A stretch of 15,932 nt of DNA from Clostridiales bacterium. GTDB lineage: Bacteria; Bacillota; Clostridia; Oscillospirales; Acutalibacteraceae. Position numbers and translations under genes: made by a program. Below, piece by piece: positions 5,605 through 11,921 of this stretch (positions are counted from its first letter, which is position 1; the number at the start of each line of letters is the position of its first letter). The notes below the pieces were generated by a model, which saw only the letters and a program-made list of their open reading frames with translations, had not been told where the DNA came from and ran no database searches. The DNA lies in contig DXXH01000002.1 in assembly GCA_019416395.1 (NCBI GenBank), forward strand, positions 48,094 to 64,025, given 5' to 3'.

Positions 5605-6240
5605 TCATGCCATTCCCTTCATCTTTTCAAAATAATCATTTTTTTCAAATTCAACACATTCCAAAGAATTAATATACGACCTTAAAGTTTCTAAGAGCTT
5701 ATCAGATTTATCAGAGACAGTTTTTTGTTGTTGAATTATTTCCTGTTCTAACTTCTCCACTGACATTATTTTATCCTGATATGAGATAGAGTCATATTTC
5801 CCTTTTACGCTAGTCCAGATGCCATACTGTTTTGCAAATGTGTGACACTCTTTATAGAGTTCTTTATATTGATCAAATAATTCCTTGCTTATAAAGGGTC
5901 CATATTTTTTATTGCAAAATTCTGCATCATTTTCAAAATCAACTAGTTCTCTCAGTAATTCATCATTTGATTTTTCAAAAATTTGCGATTTAATGGAAAG
6001 CGTTATTTCTCCGATTTTATAGACTAACGATAAATTTTTCTCGCTTAATTCTTGATAAATTTGAAATTCATGGTCAAACTTCACTTTGCTAACGTATTTC
6101 TTTTGGTCCAATATAGCTTCTTTCTTTTTATTACGTCGTGTCAGCAAATATGGAACAATATATTCGAAAACCCATTTTATCAAATAGATGAGCCAACCTA
6201 TTCCGCTCAAAGTACTTAATGTTTCTATTATGTTCTCCAT
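5605..6240 (-). CDS. AT-rich membrane-anchored coiled-coil protein, unknown (moron candidate)
   Basis: A 211-aa protein. Residues about 10-34 (LSGIGWLIYLIKWVFEYIVP) form one membrane segment followed by a very basic stretch (RRNKKK), which predicts that the long C-terminal part is in the cytoplasm. That part is helical and Lys/Glu-rich with coiled-coil character (KLEQEIIQQQKTVSDKSDKL). No catalytic motif is visible. Start: ATG 6240 has AAAGGTGAAGG just upstream; an ATG at 6258 lacks a ribosome site. Base composition is far more AT-rich than either flank and the gene sits outside the late-operon terminator as its own unit, typical of recently acquired phage morons. Immunity or superinfection-exclusion is inference. 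A CTACAT/ATGTAG hairpin at 6286-6301 precedes it; no clear promoter was found. Confidence 0.75.
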   Translation of the reverse strand: MENIIETLSTLSGIGWLIYLIKWVFEYIVPYLLTRRNKKKEAILDQKKYVSKVKFDHEFQIYQELSEKNLSLVYKIGEITLSIKSQIFEKSNDELLRELVDFENDAEFCNKKYGPFISKELFDQYKELYKECHTFAKQYGIWTSVKGKYDSISYQDKIMSVEKLEQEIIQQQKTVSDKSDKLLETLRSYINSLECVEFEKNDYFEKMKGMA

Positions 6241-6328
6241 ACAGCCTTCACCTTTCATTTTCTATGTATTTACCAACCCTATATCCTACATTATCATGTA
6301 GAGCACCAATAATGCAACTCAAAAACAA

Positions 6329-6376
6329 AAAAAGCCCGCAGTCACCGATTTTCCACTGGTGCACTGCGGGCTTTTT
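6329..6376. terminator. Strong terminator closing the phage late operon
   Basis: AAAAAGCCCGCAGT (6329-6342) pairs with ACTGCGGGCTTTTT (6363-6376), and inside it CACC pairs with GGTG. A and T tracts on both sides make it bidirectional. It lies 40 bases beyond the stop of the last minus-strand late gene and separates the lysis cassette from the AT-rich 5605-6240 gene. Confidence 0.9.
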
Positions 6377-6416
6377 CTTTGGCGGGAAAGTGTTGCCCGC
6401 CTGCGTAAATTCAGAT

Positions 6417-6719
6417 TTATTTCTTGTCTAGCTGGGAAATAGCTTCTTTCAGTTTGTCAAATCCAAACATAGCTGCGTAAGCCACAAAAAAGCCAAGTAC
6501 CACGGCGGCCACTACCATATACCATACAATGGCAATACCCTCGAATTGGCAATAAGCAAAAAGCGCTACCAACGTCAAAACCATCGCAATGGTCACCACC
6601 AAGATATTGGTAGGAAGCTTGTCCCAGGTAAGCTGCTTTAGCACCTGGGTAATGATATTGGTGATCACTACCAGTACTCCCACAATACTAATAATCACAG
6701 ACAAATCAAAAAATTCCAC
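6417..6719 (-). CDS. Holin-like membrane protein
   Basis: 100 aa with three predicted membrane segments (about 7-27, 38-57 and 60-85) and a charged C-terminal tail ending LKEAISQLDKK. Small size, several membrane segments and a place at the end of the lysis cassette fit a phage holin, which permeabilises the membrane to release the endolysin. Start: GTG at 6719 with GGAGG ten bases upstream; the open frame continues back to 6836, but that part overlaps the real 59-aa gene and lacks holin character. Its ribosome site lies inside the end of the preceding 59-aa gene. Other membrane proteins on both sides of the lysin could share or hold the holin role. Confidence 0.65.
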   Translation of the reverse strand: MEFFDLSVIISIVGVLVVITNIITQVLKQLTWDKLPTNILVVTIAMVLTLVALFAYCQFEGIAIVWYMVVAAVVLGFFVAYAAMFGFDKLKEAISQLDKK

Positions 6720-6723
6720 CTTG

Positions 6724-6903
6724 TTAGAACCTCCATTTATCGTTGTTTTGATGTTTTTCGCAGGGAAATGGGCAAGTGTCGCATTGGCTTTCATCACACC
6801 CTTCTCCCCCTTTCCATCGGACTGTAGCAACAACACAGGCTATACAGACAGCCAGGGTACCGCAAAGTGCCATACAACCCAGAACAGCAAAAATTACAAG
6901 CAT
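6724..6903 (-). CDS. 59-aa Cys-rich single-pass membrane micro-protein
   Basis: One N-terminal membrane segment (residues about 2-28, with Cys at 10, 14, 20 and 23), then a short polar tail with four more cysteines and a His in the order C36-x4-C41-x2-C44-x3-C48-x2-H51 (core CDTCPFPCEKH). Eight cysteines in 59 residues is extreme; the tail looks able to bind a metal or form disulfides. The ATG overlaps the stop of the 25-aa frame (TAATG) and is preceded by AAAGGGAAG. The end of the gene carries the ribosome site of the holin-like gene. The layout loosely recalls FeoB-associated Cys-rich membrane proteins, but the motif differs and the location is a lysis cassette. Function unknown. Confidence 0.65.
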   Translation of the reverse strand: MLVIFAVLGCMALCGTLAVCIACVVATVRWKGGEGCDESQCDTCPFPCEKHQNNDKWRF

Positions 6904-6980
6904 TAGAATCTTCCCTTTCTTTCATTGCTCCAAAGTTCCAGCGCCCCCAGCAACGCCAAAACCAGCAGCAGCCAGATCAC
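6903..6980 (-). CDS. 25-aa single-pass membrane micro-ORF, start overlaps endolysin stop
   Basis: GTG at 6980 overlaps the endolysin TGA as GTGA, and the stop overlaps the next ATG as TAATG. The product is MIWLLLVLALLGALELW plus a basic tail (NERKGRF): one short membrane helix with a positive C-terminus, like mini-holins or regulatory peptides. It has no ribosome site of its own, so translation would depend on re-initiation after the endolysin gene. The exact overlaps at both ends and the hydrophobic product support a real gene, but it may be only a coupling leader for the 59-aa gene. Confidence 0.45.
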   Translation of the reverse strand: MIWLLLVLALLGALELWSNERKGRF

Positions 6981-8440
6981 AGGGGGATTTTCAGCTGCTG
7001 CCCCACCCGAATGGTGGTGGAAGTCAGCCCGTTGAGCTGGGAGATCTCTTGCCAACGGGCGCCGTTCCCCAGTAGTTCCTGAGCAATGGCCCATAAAGAA
7101 TCCCCGGACTTAACGGTGTAAACCTGATATTCCTCGGCGGCAGCCTGTCCGATTATGTCTTCCGCGTCCACCCAGCCATAGACGTTGGAAGCACTATCCG
7201 TATGCACCAGGTGATAAGGGTGGGCCGCACCGGCGGCGGTGGCCGTGATCTTGGCCGGGCCGGATTTGGCCGCGCTGCTGGCGGCGGCTGTGCTGGAAGC
7301 GTAGTGCTTGGAGCCGGTAAACTGCACTATCTCCCCCACCTTGTGCTCCAAGGCATCGCTGGAAATGGTGGTGCTAGTCCCGGCGGTTGTCCCGCTGGCA
7401 GCTCCTGCATATTTGGGGGTGACATACCCCCGGATGTACCGGCCATTGACCTGGATAGATCGGTATGCTACGGCGCTTCCATTGTTGCCCTCGATTACCT
7501 TGATGGTCTTACCGCTGACACTGACCACGATACCGATATGGTCTGCGCCGATTGTGGAATCTCCAGCCCCGGTATCGTCCCAGTCGTAAAGGATCAAGTC
7601 GCCCGTCTTTGGAGTGTAGCTGTCATCTTCCACCCAGATTCCCTTGTTCTTCGCCAGGGTGATATACCGGCCGCAGCTGACTTCCAATGGAATGATGTCC
7701 GTCAGCCCAGTACCAATAGCCATTGCCGACACAAAGCAAGCACACCAGGCGTCGGTGTACTTCATTTTGTAACCCTGGGCCAGGGGCGTGTGGGAGTTGT
7801 ACAGGTCAATGATCTTTTTAAAACTGCCATCGCTCTCCTTACAGCCCAAGTATGTAATGGCGTAGTCCACGTACTTCTTGCGGAGCTGCTGTTCTGTCAT
7901 ACTGCTGGTTTCTCCTTCCGGCGCCGCTTTTTCGGCATATTTGTCATAGTAGGCTTGTCCCATCTTGGCACGGGTGTTTTGCACCGTCACACTTTGGTCC
8001 GCCGGCCGCTCAAATTGGAGCAGCACCACATTGGATGCGGTTTTCACATTCCCAGCGTTCTTCAGGGTATTGAGCACCTCCTTGTAATCCGTGGACAGTT
8101 CCTTCATCAAAAAATCTAGCTGAACGGTGAGATCTCCCACGGACTTGCCCTTGGATTTTGCGTAATCTAGCAGGGCCTGCTTGCGTGTCCAGTAGGTCCA
8201 TTGGGCCAAACCGTACCCGGCGGAATCTTTGGCAAAATTAGAATAAGCTCCGCTATCGACCGCTGCCGTGTAGGTGGCGTCGGTGTAGCCGAGCTTACTC
8301 TCATAGCTGTTTTGCAGATTTTGGGGTTCCAGGCCGCTTTCGGCGTAAAGGTTTCCCATCAGCCCGGCAGCTCCGGCCGGGGTCAATCCCTGGGACGTCA
8401 GGTAATCCCAGATCATTTTTTCATTGGTCATTTTTTTCAC
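6977..8440 (-). CDS. Modular phage endolysin: tail-lysozyme-like, CHAP, SH3-like and LysM
   Basis: 487 aa, no signal peptide. Residues about 5-165 match the phage tail lysozyme family (IWDYLTSQGLTPAGAAGLMG with catalytic-type Glu34 in NLYAESGL, then GYGLAQWT), cutting peptidoglycan glycan strands. Residues about 190-342 form a CHAP amidase/endopeptidase: DAWCACFVSAM (Cys233 or Cys235) and GADHIGIVV (His301) supply the Cys/His pair. Residues about 365-430 look SH3-like around a Ser/Ala-rich insertion. Residues 438-487 are a LysM wall-binding domain (YTVKSGDSLWAIAQELLG to IRVGQQLKIPL). It releases progeny once holins open the membrane. Start is GTG 8440 with GAGG six bases upstream; ATG 8431 with AAGGA is equally possible. 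It overlaps the upstream gene's end. A structural tail lysin is less likely given its place after the tail genes. Confidence 0.9.
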   Translation of the reverse strand: MKKMTNEKMIWDYLTSQGLTPAGAAGLMGNLYAESGLEPQNLQNSYESKLGYTDATYTAAVDSGAYSNFAKDSAGYGLAQWTYWTRKQALLDYAKSKGKSVGDLTVQLDFLMKELSTDYKEVLNTLKNAGNVKTASNVVLLQFERPADQSVTVQNTRAKMGQAYYDKYAEKAAPEGETSSMTEQQLRKKYVDYAITYLGCKESDGSFKKIIDLYNSHTPLAQGYKMKYTDAWCACFVSAMAIGTGLTDIIPLEVSCGRYITLAKNKGIWVEDDSYTPKTGDLILYDWDDTGAGDSTIGADHIGIVVSVSGKTIKVIEGNNGSAVAYRSIQVNGRYIRGYVTPKYAGAASGTTAGTSTTISSDALEHKVGEIVQFTGSKHYASSTAAASSAAKSGPAKITATAAGAAHPYHLVHTDSASNVYGWVDAEDIIGQAAAEEYQVYTVKSGDSLWAIAQELLGNGARWQEISQLNGLTSTTIRVGQQLKIPL

Positions 8441-8777
8441 GTCCTTCCTCTGCGGGGCGTTTGGCGGCTTCTTCCAGTTCTTTCTGATCCTGCTTCTGCC
8501 ACCGCCTGTCCCGGTATTTTTCCTTGCTGGTTTTGATCCAGCCCATCACCCCCGCTTCGCCTGCCAACGCCATAAACACGCAATTTACCAGGGTGTCTGG
8601 TATCATGCCGTAGGTCTGGAATGTGCGGATCATAGTCACGGTGAACCAGGCTAACAGCAGGGCGGAGATCAGCAGCACCATGTTCATCACCCCGGGGCTT
8701 TTTCCCTTTGCCAACCGGAACACCACGCACCCGGCCACCGCCAGGGCTAAGGCCACTCCGAAAAGAAGGTCAATCAT
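8421..8777 (-). CDS. Three-span phage membrane protein in the lysis cassette
   Basis: 118 aa with predicted membrane segments at about 4-22, 30-50 and 60-80, followed by a long charged cytoplasmic-type tail (KTSKEKYRDRRWQKQDQKEL to EKNDQ). I cannot name a family, but size, three spans and charged C-terminus are holin-like. The start ATG 8777 overlaps the upstream stop by 8 bases (ATGATTGA), so the pair is translationally coupled; the longer frame to 8906 belongs to the other gene's sequence. Immediately upstream of the endolysin, it is an alternative candidate for the true holin. Confidence 0.65.
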   Translation of the reverse strand: MIDLLFGVALALAVAGCVVFRLAKGKSPGVMNMVLLISALLLAWFTVTMIRTFQTYGMIPDTLVNCVFMALAGEAGVMGWIKTSKEKYRDRRWQKQDQKELEEAAKRPAEEGREKNDQ

Positions 8778-9216
8778 GAGGCCGCCGCCCTTCCGCCAAA
8801 AAGTCCCCGGTACGCAGCAACTCGTCGTAAACTCTCCCGATGTTTGCCACCGCATGGACACAGCGGGAGTTTTTGTATTCCGGGTGGGATTTGCAATAGC
8901 TCTCATAAACGTCCACTTCCGTCAGAATATCGATAAAGTCCTCACGGGTATGGCGCTGGCCCCTTAAAAGTTCAGTGTTAAACTCCAGGATCCTGGCTCG
9001 ATGTAAATCTGCGTTGCGCTCATCGTCCATGTGGATATGAGATTCCAGTTCCGTTTTGGTTTCACCGATCTCTTTCAAGACCTCTCCGTTGAAGGCTTTC
9101 CCGATGGCTTTCGCAATGGCGGTCCAGGGGTCAAACTTGATGGGAGCGATTTGAACCAAAGTCAGTAATACCGCCAGGCCAATCCCTCCATGCAAAAAAA
9201 GTTGGTTTAAGTCCAT
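8770..9216 (-). CDS. Phage membrane-anchored protein with helical cytoplasmic domain
   Basis: 148 aa. One membrane segment (about residues 8-25, GGIGLAVLLTLVQIAP) is followed by a helical domain with the pattern RILEFNTELLRGQRHTREDF, ILTEVDVYESYC and HPEYKN, which I recognise as recurring in Clostridia phages next to lysis genes, still without known function. Start ATG 9216 has AAAGGGGGAAA upstream. It heads the lysis block after a hairpin at 9276-9311 and overlaps the following three-span protein, suggesting the two act together at the membrane, for instance as holin and antiholin or a regulator of lysis timing (inference). Confidence 0.7.
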   Translation of the reverse strand: MDLNQLFLHGGIGLAVLLTLVQIAPIKFDPWTAIAKAIGKAFNGEVLKEIGETKTELESHIHMDDERNADLHRARILEFNTELLRGQRHTREDFIDILTEVDVYESYCKSHPEYKNSRCVHAVANIGRVYDELLRTGDFLAEGRRPHD

Positions 9217-9275
9217 TGGGTTTCCCCCTTTTGCAAAATATTCTATTGTTCACGGGATTCCCGTTGTTTCTCCAA

Positions 9276-9311
9276 AGAGAAAAGGGACGGCACAATGCCG
9301 CCCCCTTCTCT
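9276..9311 (-). terminator. Intra-operon hairpin, weak terminator or processing site
   Basis: AGAGAAAAGGG (9276-9286) pairs with CCCTTCTCT (9303-9311) with one bulged A, continuing into CGGCA/TGCCG (9288-9292/9296-9300) around a CAA loop. On the minus strand the stem is followed by only an interrupted T tract. It separates tail-accessory genes from the lysis block and could tune expression of the lysis block. A smaller hairpin, ACGGG/CCCGT, follows at 9252-9264. Confidence 0.45.
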
Positions 9312-9320
9312 ATGTTTGGA

Positions 9321-9446
9321 TTACTGAGCCAGCTCTTCCAGCTCCAAGGCTACCAGGATCTCCTTGACCTGGTCCTGCACCAGAGCGGGGACGCTCTCAA
9401 AAGTCCGCAGACCCTTGACGATCAGTGTAGCGTATACTGCTGCCAT
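9321..9446 (-). CDS. CD1375-family small phage protein (copy 2)
   Basis: 41 aa: MAAVYATLIVKGLRTFESVP then an acidic helix ending LEELAQ. The pattern M-A-x-[IV]-Y-A-x-L-I-x-K-G-L-[KR]-T-[IF] is that of the CD1375 family, tiny proteins of unknown function found near tail-fibre and lysis genes in Firmicutes phages. Start ATG 9446 follows a strong AAAGGAGGTGG; the longer frame to 9509 would use upstream codons without ribosome site support. It is paralogous to the next gene upstream (9506-9640). Confidence 0.75.
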   Translation of the reverse strand: MAAVYATLIVKGLRTFESVPALVQDQVKEILVALELEELAQ

Positions 9447-9505
9447 ACATTCCACCTCCTTTCGCAAAAGCAACTCTATAAGAAAAAGCCGGATAAAGAG
9501 CAGCA

Positions 9506-9640
9506 TCACTCTTCACCGGCGTTCTCTACAGTATTCTGGGATTCCAACAGCTTGGCGACTTCCTCTCGAAGCTGTTCGGGCACGTCCCCGATGGTCTTAA
9601 GGCCCTTTTTGATAAGTTCTGCGTAGATTTTCGCCATCAT
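9506..9640 (-). CDS. CD1375-family small phage protein (copy 1)
   Basis: 44 aa: MMAKIYAELIKKGLKTIGDV then PEQLREEVAKLLE and an acidic end (NAGEE). Same family as the 41-aa protein just downstream; the two share the Y-A-x-L-I-x-K-G-L-x-T core and a V-P dipeptide followed by a helix. Start ATG 9640 (or 9637, tandem ATGs) with AAAGGAG six bases upstream. It begins 12 bases after the 150-aa gene. Function is unknown for the whole family. Confidence 0.75.
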   Translation of the reverse strand: MMAKIYAELIKKGLKTIGDVPEQLREEVAKLLESQNTVENAGEE

Positions 9641-9651
9641 GCCAATCTCCT

Positions 9652-10104
9652 TTATGTAGTTTCTTTTGGTATAAAAGTGGATTCGTACAGCTCAACGAGT
9701 GCCAGCTGCAGCTGGGTGATCTGTTCGTTTGCACTGTTTACCTGAGTTAACCCGGATTCAAACACATCAACAAGGGCAAGCTGCAACTCTGTCACTTGAG
9801 TTTCCAGCCTGCCCTTTTCCGCTTCTTCTTTTGCGAGTTGTTCTTTGTACCCCGCTTCTCCCAGGTCATATACAGCCATAGCGTCGTTCCGGGTGGGGAA
9901 CGTAAGCCCCTCTATCCACTCATAGGCGGTTGTATCCAAGGGTTCAGGCGTTACACCATGCCTGTCCCCTTCCGCCTGAGCCTCTTCCAAGGTAGGAAAT
10001 CCTTGTGTTACCTGATGGGCTTCCGGTTCCTCTCCTTCCGTGTATGTAATTTGATAACGGTAGATTTCTACAGTTTCACCGTACATTCGAAATGGGTATT
10101 CCAT
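9652..10104 (-). CDS. 150-aa phage protein downstream of the tail fibre, with C-terminal helical repeat
   Basis: Residues 1-80 are a small mixed-fold domain (MEYPFRMYGETVEIYRYQIT, then EWIEGLTFPTRNDAMAVYDL). Residues about 85-142 form a coiled coil containing two copies of a 14-residue unit, VTELQLALVDVFES (104-117) and ITQLQLALVELYES (129-142), 25 residues apart. The start ATG 10104 has a G-rich ribosome site (GGGGGGGAAAGC). Its place directly after the fibre is that of the fibre-assembly chaperone (gpG) in P2, but sequence similarity is not evident. Related QLALxExYE helices occur in other Firmicutes phage proteins in this position (from memory). Possible fibre chaperone or accessory subunit; uncertain. 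Confidence 0.6.
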   Translation of the reverse strand: MEYPFRMYGETVEIYRYQITYTEGEEPEAHQVTQGFPTLEEAQAEGDRHGVTPEPLDTTAYEWIEGLTFPTRNDAMAVYDLGEAGYKEQLAKEEAEKGRLETQVTELQLALVDVFESGLTQVNSANEQITQLQLALVELYESTFIPKETT

Positions 10105-10116
10105 GCTTTCCCCCCC

Positions 10117-11904
10117 TTACTGGTATTTGTTGTTGGCCCAAGTGTTTCCGGTACCTTCGTCAACGTAATTTTTGCCCATAATGCTGTTTCCCACAAATAG
10201 GTTGTTTTTGGCTGCGCTAAGGGCTCTTATCGAGTATTGATCGCCAGTATAGCTATCCCGGTATGAAACATTTCCTGTAATAGATGACTTTGTAATAGAG
10301 TGTAAATACATTCCATAAGAATTATTATAAAAAACATTTCCGGTAATTGCGCTTCTGTCTACATTATCACAATACAGGCCGTATCTAGTATTAGAACTGC
10401 AAAAATTTCCAGAAATAGTTGAATTGCCAACTTTGCCTCCGGTATTATACCCCGAAAAATTGATCCCATCATTCTTATTACCGCAAAACCAATTGTTTGC
10501 AACAATTCCTCTGTCCATTTTTATTATATGGAGTCCGTCAGAGTCATTATAACAGGCGTTATTTCCGATTATGACGGGGTCATTCATATAATAAATAAAA
10601 ATCCCGTAACCTCCATTACTTCTGCACCTATTGTAGGAAATGTTTGGTCTGTTCCCAAATACATTTGTAGGCACAGCTACATAAATCCCGCTTTTTGTGT
10701 TGTACAGGGCATGATTAAAAACTAGGGTTGTTTCAGTGATTGCACCGACTACTTTAATACCATTGCCCGCATTGTAATTTGTAATCACACCCGAAATGGA
10801 ATTGTAGTTGCCAGAATTTACGTAGATTCCGTTATTATAAGTAGACGTAAAACTTGAGTTGTTTCCGTTAATCTGTATATTTTTTATAGTGCAGTTACCA
10901 TTTGAAGCTGTAATGGTTATAACTCCCTCAGCACTACTACTATTCCACATACGTTTCAGTATGGTCGCCGAACCATTGCCCGAAAGCGTTACATTGTCCT
11001 TATTCACGGCAATGGTGGCCGTGATATTGTACGTCCCGTCAAGTATTACCACCTCGCCGCCGGTGCTGGGAAGCGCTTGAATGGCGGCGTTGATTTCCAC
11101 GTCATCCGCTGTGCCGTCGCATAAGTAATCGCAATCGTCGGCAGTCCAACCAGCGGTAGAAGTACCGACAACAAAACGGCACACACGTTTGCCGGAACCG
11201 CCACTGGGCGGGTCTTGGGCCTGGGCGTTGCCCTGGCTGTCAAAGCCCACCACCTGGCCTTGTTTGCCTGTAAGCTTATTTTGTTTGGTGGCAAACAGCG
11301 ACGTATGAGCGTTCGGAGATGTGTTGTGCGTGGATACGGCCTGGTTTGCTGTGCCTGTGGGGTCAGCGCCTACGTCGGCGGCGGAATATGCCGGAAGCTG
11401 TTCTTTCGGAACCTTCCCGGTAGCGTCAAGCCCCGCAATGCCACTGGGCACGCCCACAAGTTCCCACGTCAGACTGGCCGAAGCGCTAATTGTTACTTCC
11501 CAAGTGCCCTGGTTGGATACCAAAATGGCCGCCTGAAAGGTATAGAGAAAGTTTGGTGTATCGCTGAGGGAAGGGATAGGAATCCCTTTCTCGTTTTGGT
11601 AGATGGCTAAAAGTACCGGAGATCCGTCATCCACCTTGGCGTAAAGGCCGAACTGATTGAGGGTATATTCTGTTTCAGCAGCAGTCACTTGCAAGCTGAT
11701 TCTCTTTACACCCTCTATCTCTCTACCACCTGCGATTGCGGCGGTCTGTTTGGGGTTTACCAGGGCGGTCTGGCCCATTAGGGCAACAGCAGGGACAGTT
11801 CCCGTTCCTGCCTGAGCGCTGGTGATGGTCAGGGTCTTTTCATTTACCCATTCACTGAGCAGCAATGTTCCGGCGTTTGTGATTATTCCGGTCCAGTTGG
11901 GCAT
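10117..11904 (-). CDS. Phage tail fibre / receptor-binding protein with beta-helix domain
   Basis: 595 aa. Residues 1-150 are a tail-collar/fibre N-terminus (MPNWTGIITNAGTLLLSEWV, LNQFGLYAKVDDG) that attaches to the baseplate, as in gpH-type fibres. Residues about 151-235 are Gly/Ala/Pro-rich linker with GLDATGKVPKEQLPAY, a motif usual in phage fibres. From about 255 (CDGTADDVEINAAIQALP, GGEVVILDGTYNI) to the end is a right-handed parallel beta-helix of Asn/Gly-rich rungs (NNGIYVNSGNYNSISG, NDSDGLHI, NTRYGLYCDN), the fold of pectate lyases and phage depolymerases; no catalytic residues can be assigned. It should recognise or cut a surface glycan. Start ATG 11904 follows AGAGGAGGTGG. The part after about residue 305 is visibly more AT-rich, suggesting module exchange. 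Confidence 0.85.
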   Translation of the reverse strand: MPNWTGIITNAGTLLLSEWVNEKTLTITSAQAGTGTVPAVALMGQTALVNPKQTAAIAGGREIEGVKRISLQVTAAETEYTLNQFGLYAKVDDGSPVLLAIYQNEKGIPIPSLSDTPNFLYTFQAAILVSNQGTWEVTISASASLTWELVGVPSGIAGLDATGKVPKEQLPAYSAADVGADPTGTANQAVSTHNTSPNAHTSLFATKQNKLTGKQGQVVGFDSQGNAQAQDPPSGGSGKRVCRFVVGTSTAGWTADDCDYLCDGTADDVEINAAIQALPSTGGEVVILDGTYNITATIAVNKDNVTLSGNGSATILKRMWNSSSAEGVITITASNGNCTIKNIQINGNNSSFTSTYNNGIYVNSGNYNSISGVITNYNAGNGIKVVGAITETTLVFNHALYNTKSGIYVAVPTNVFGNRPNISYNRCRSNGGYGIFIYYMNDPVIIGNNACYNDSDGLHIIKMDRGIVANNWFCGNKNDGINFSGYNTGGKVGNSTISGNFCSSNTRYGLYCDNVDRSAITGNVFYNNSYGMYLHSITKSSITGNVSYRDSYTGDQYSIRALSAAKNNLFVGNSIMGKNYVDEGTGNTWANNKYQ

Positions 11905-11921
11905 TTATGCCACCTCCTCTT

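Noticed and set aside
5596..5620. GAAGGGA/TCCCTTC inverted repeat at the end of the AT-rich membrane gene
   Set aside because: It includes coding sequence, has no T tract on either strand and is short; not called as a terminator.
6720..6836. N-terminal extension of the holin-like frame
   Set aside because: It overlaps the 59-aa Cys-rich gene in another frame and is non-hydrophobic; the GTG at 6719 has a proper ribosome site.
7202..8119. 305-codon plus-strand frame
   Set aside because: It is antisense to the endolysin and carries no domain; the high GC content keeps antisense frames open.
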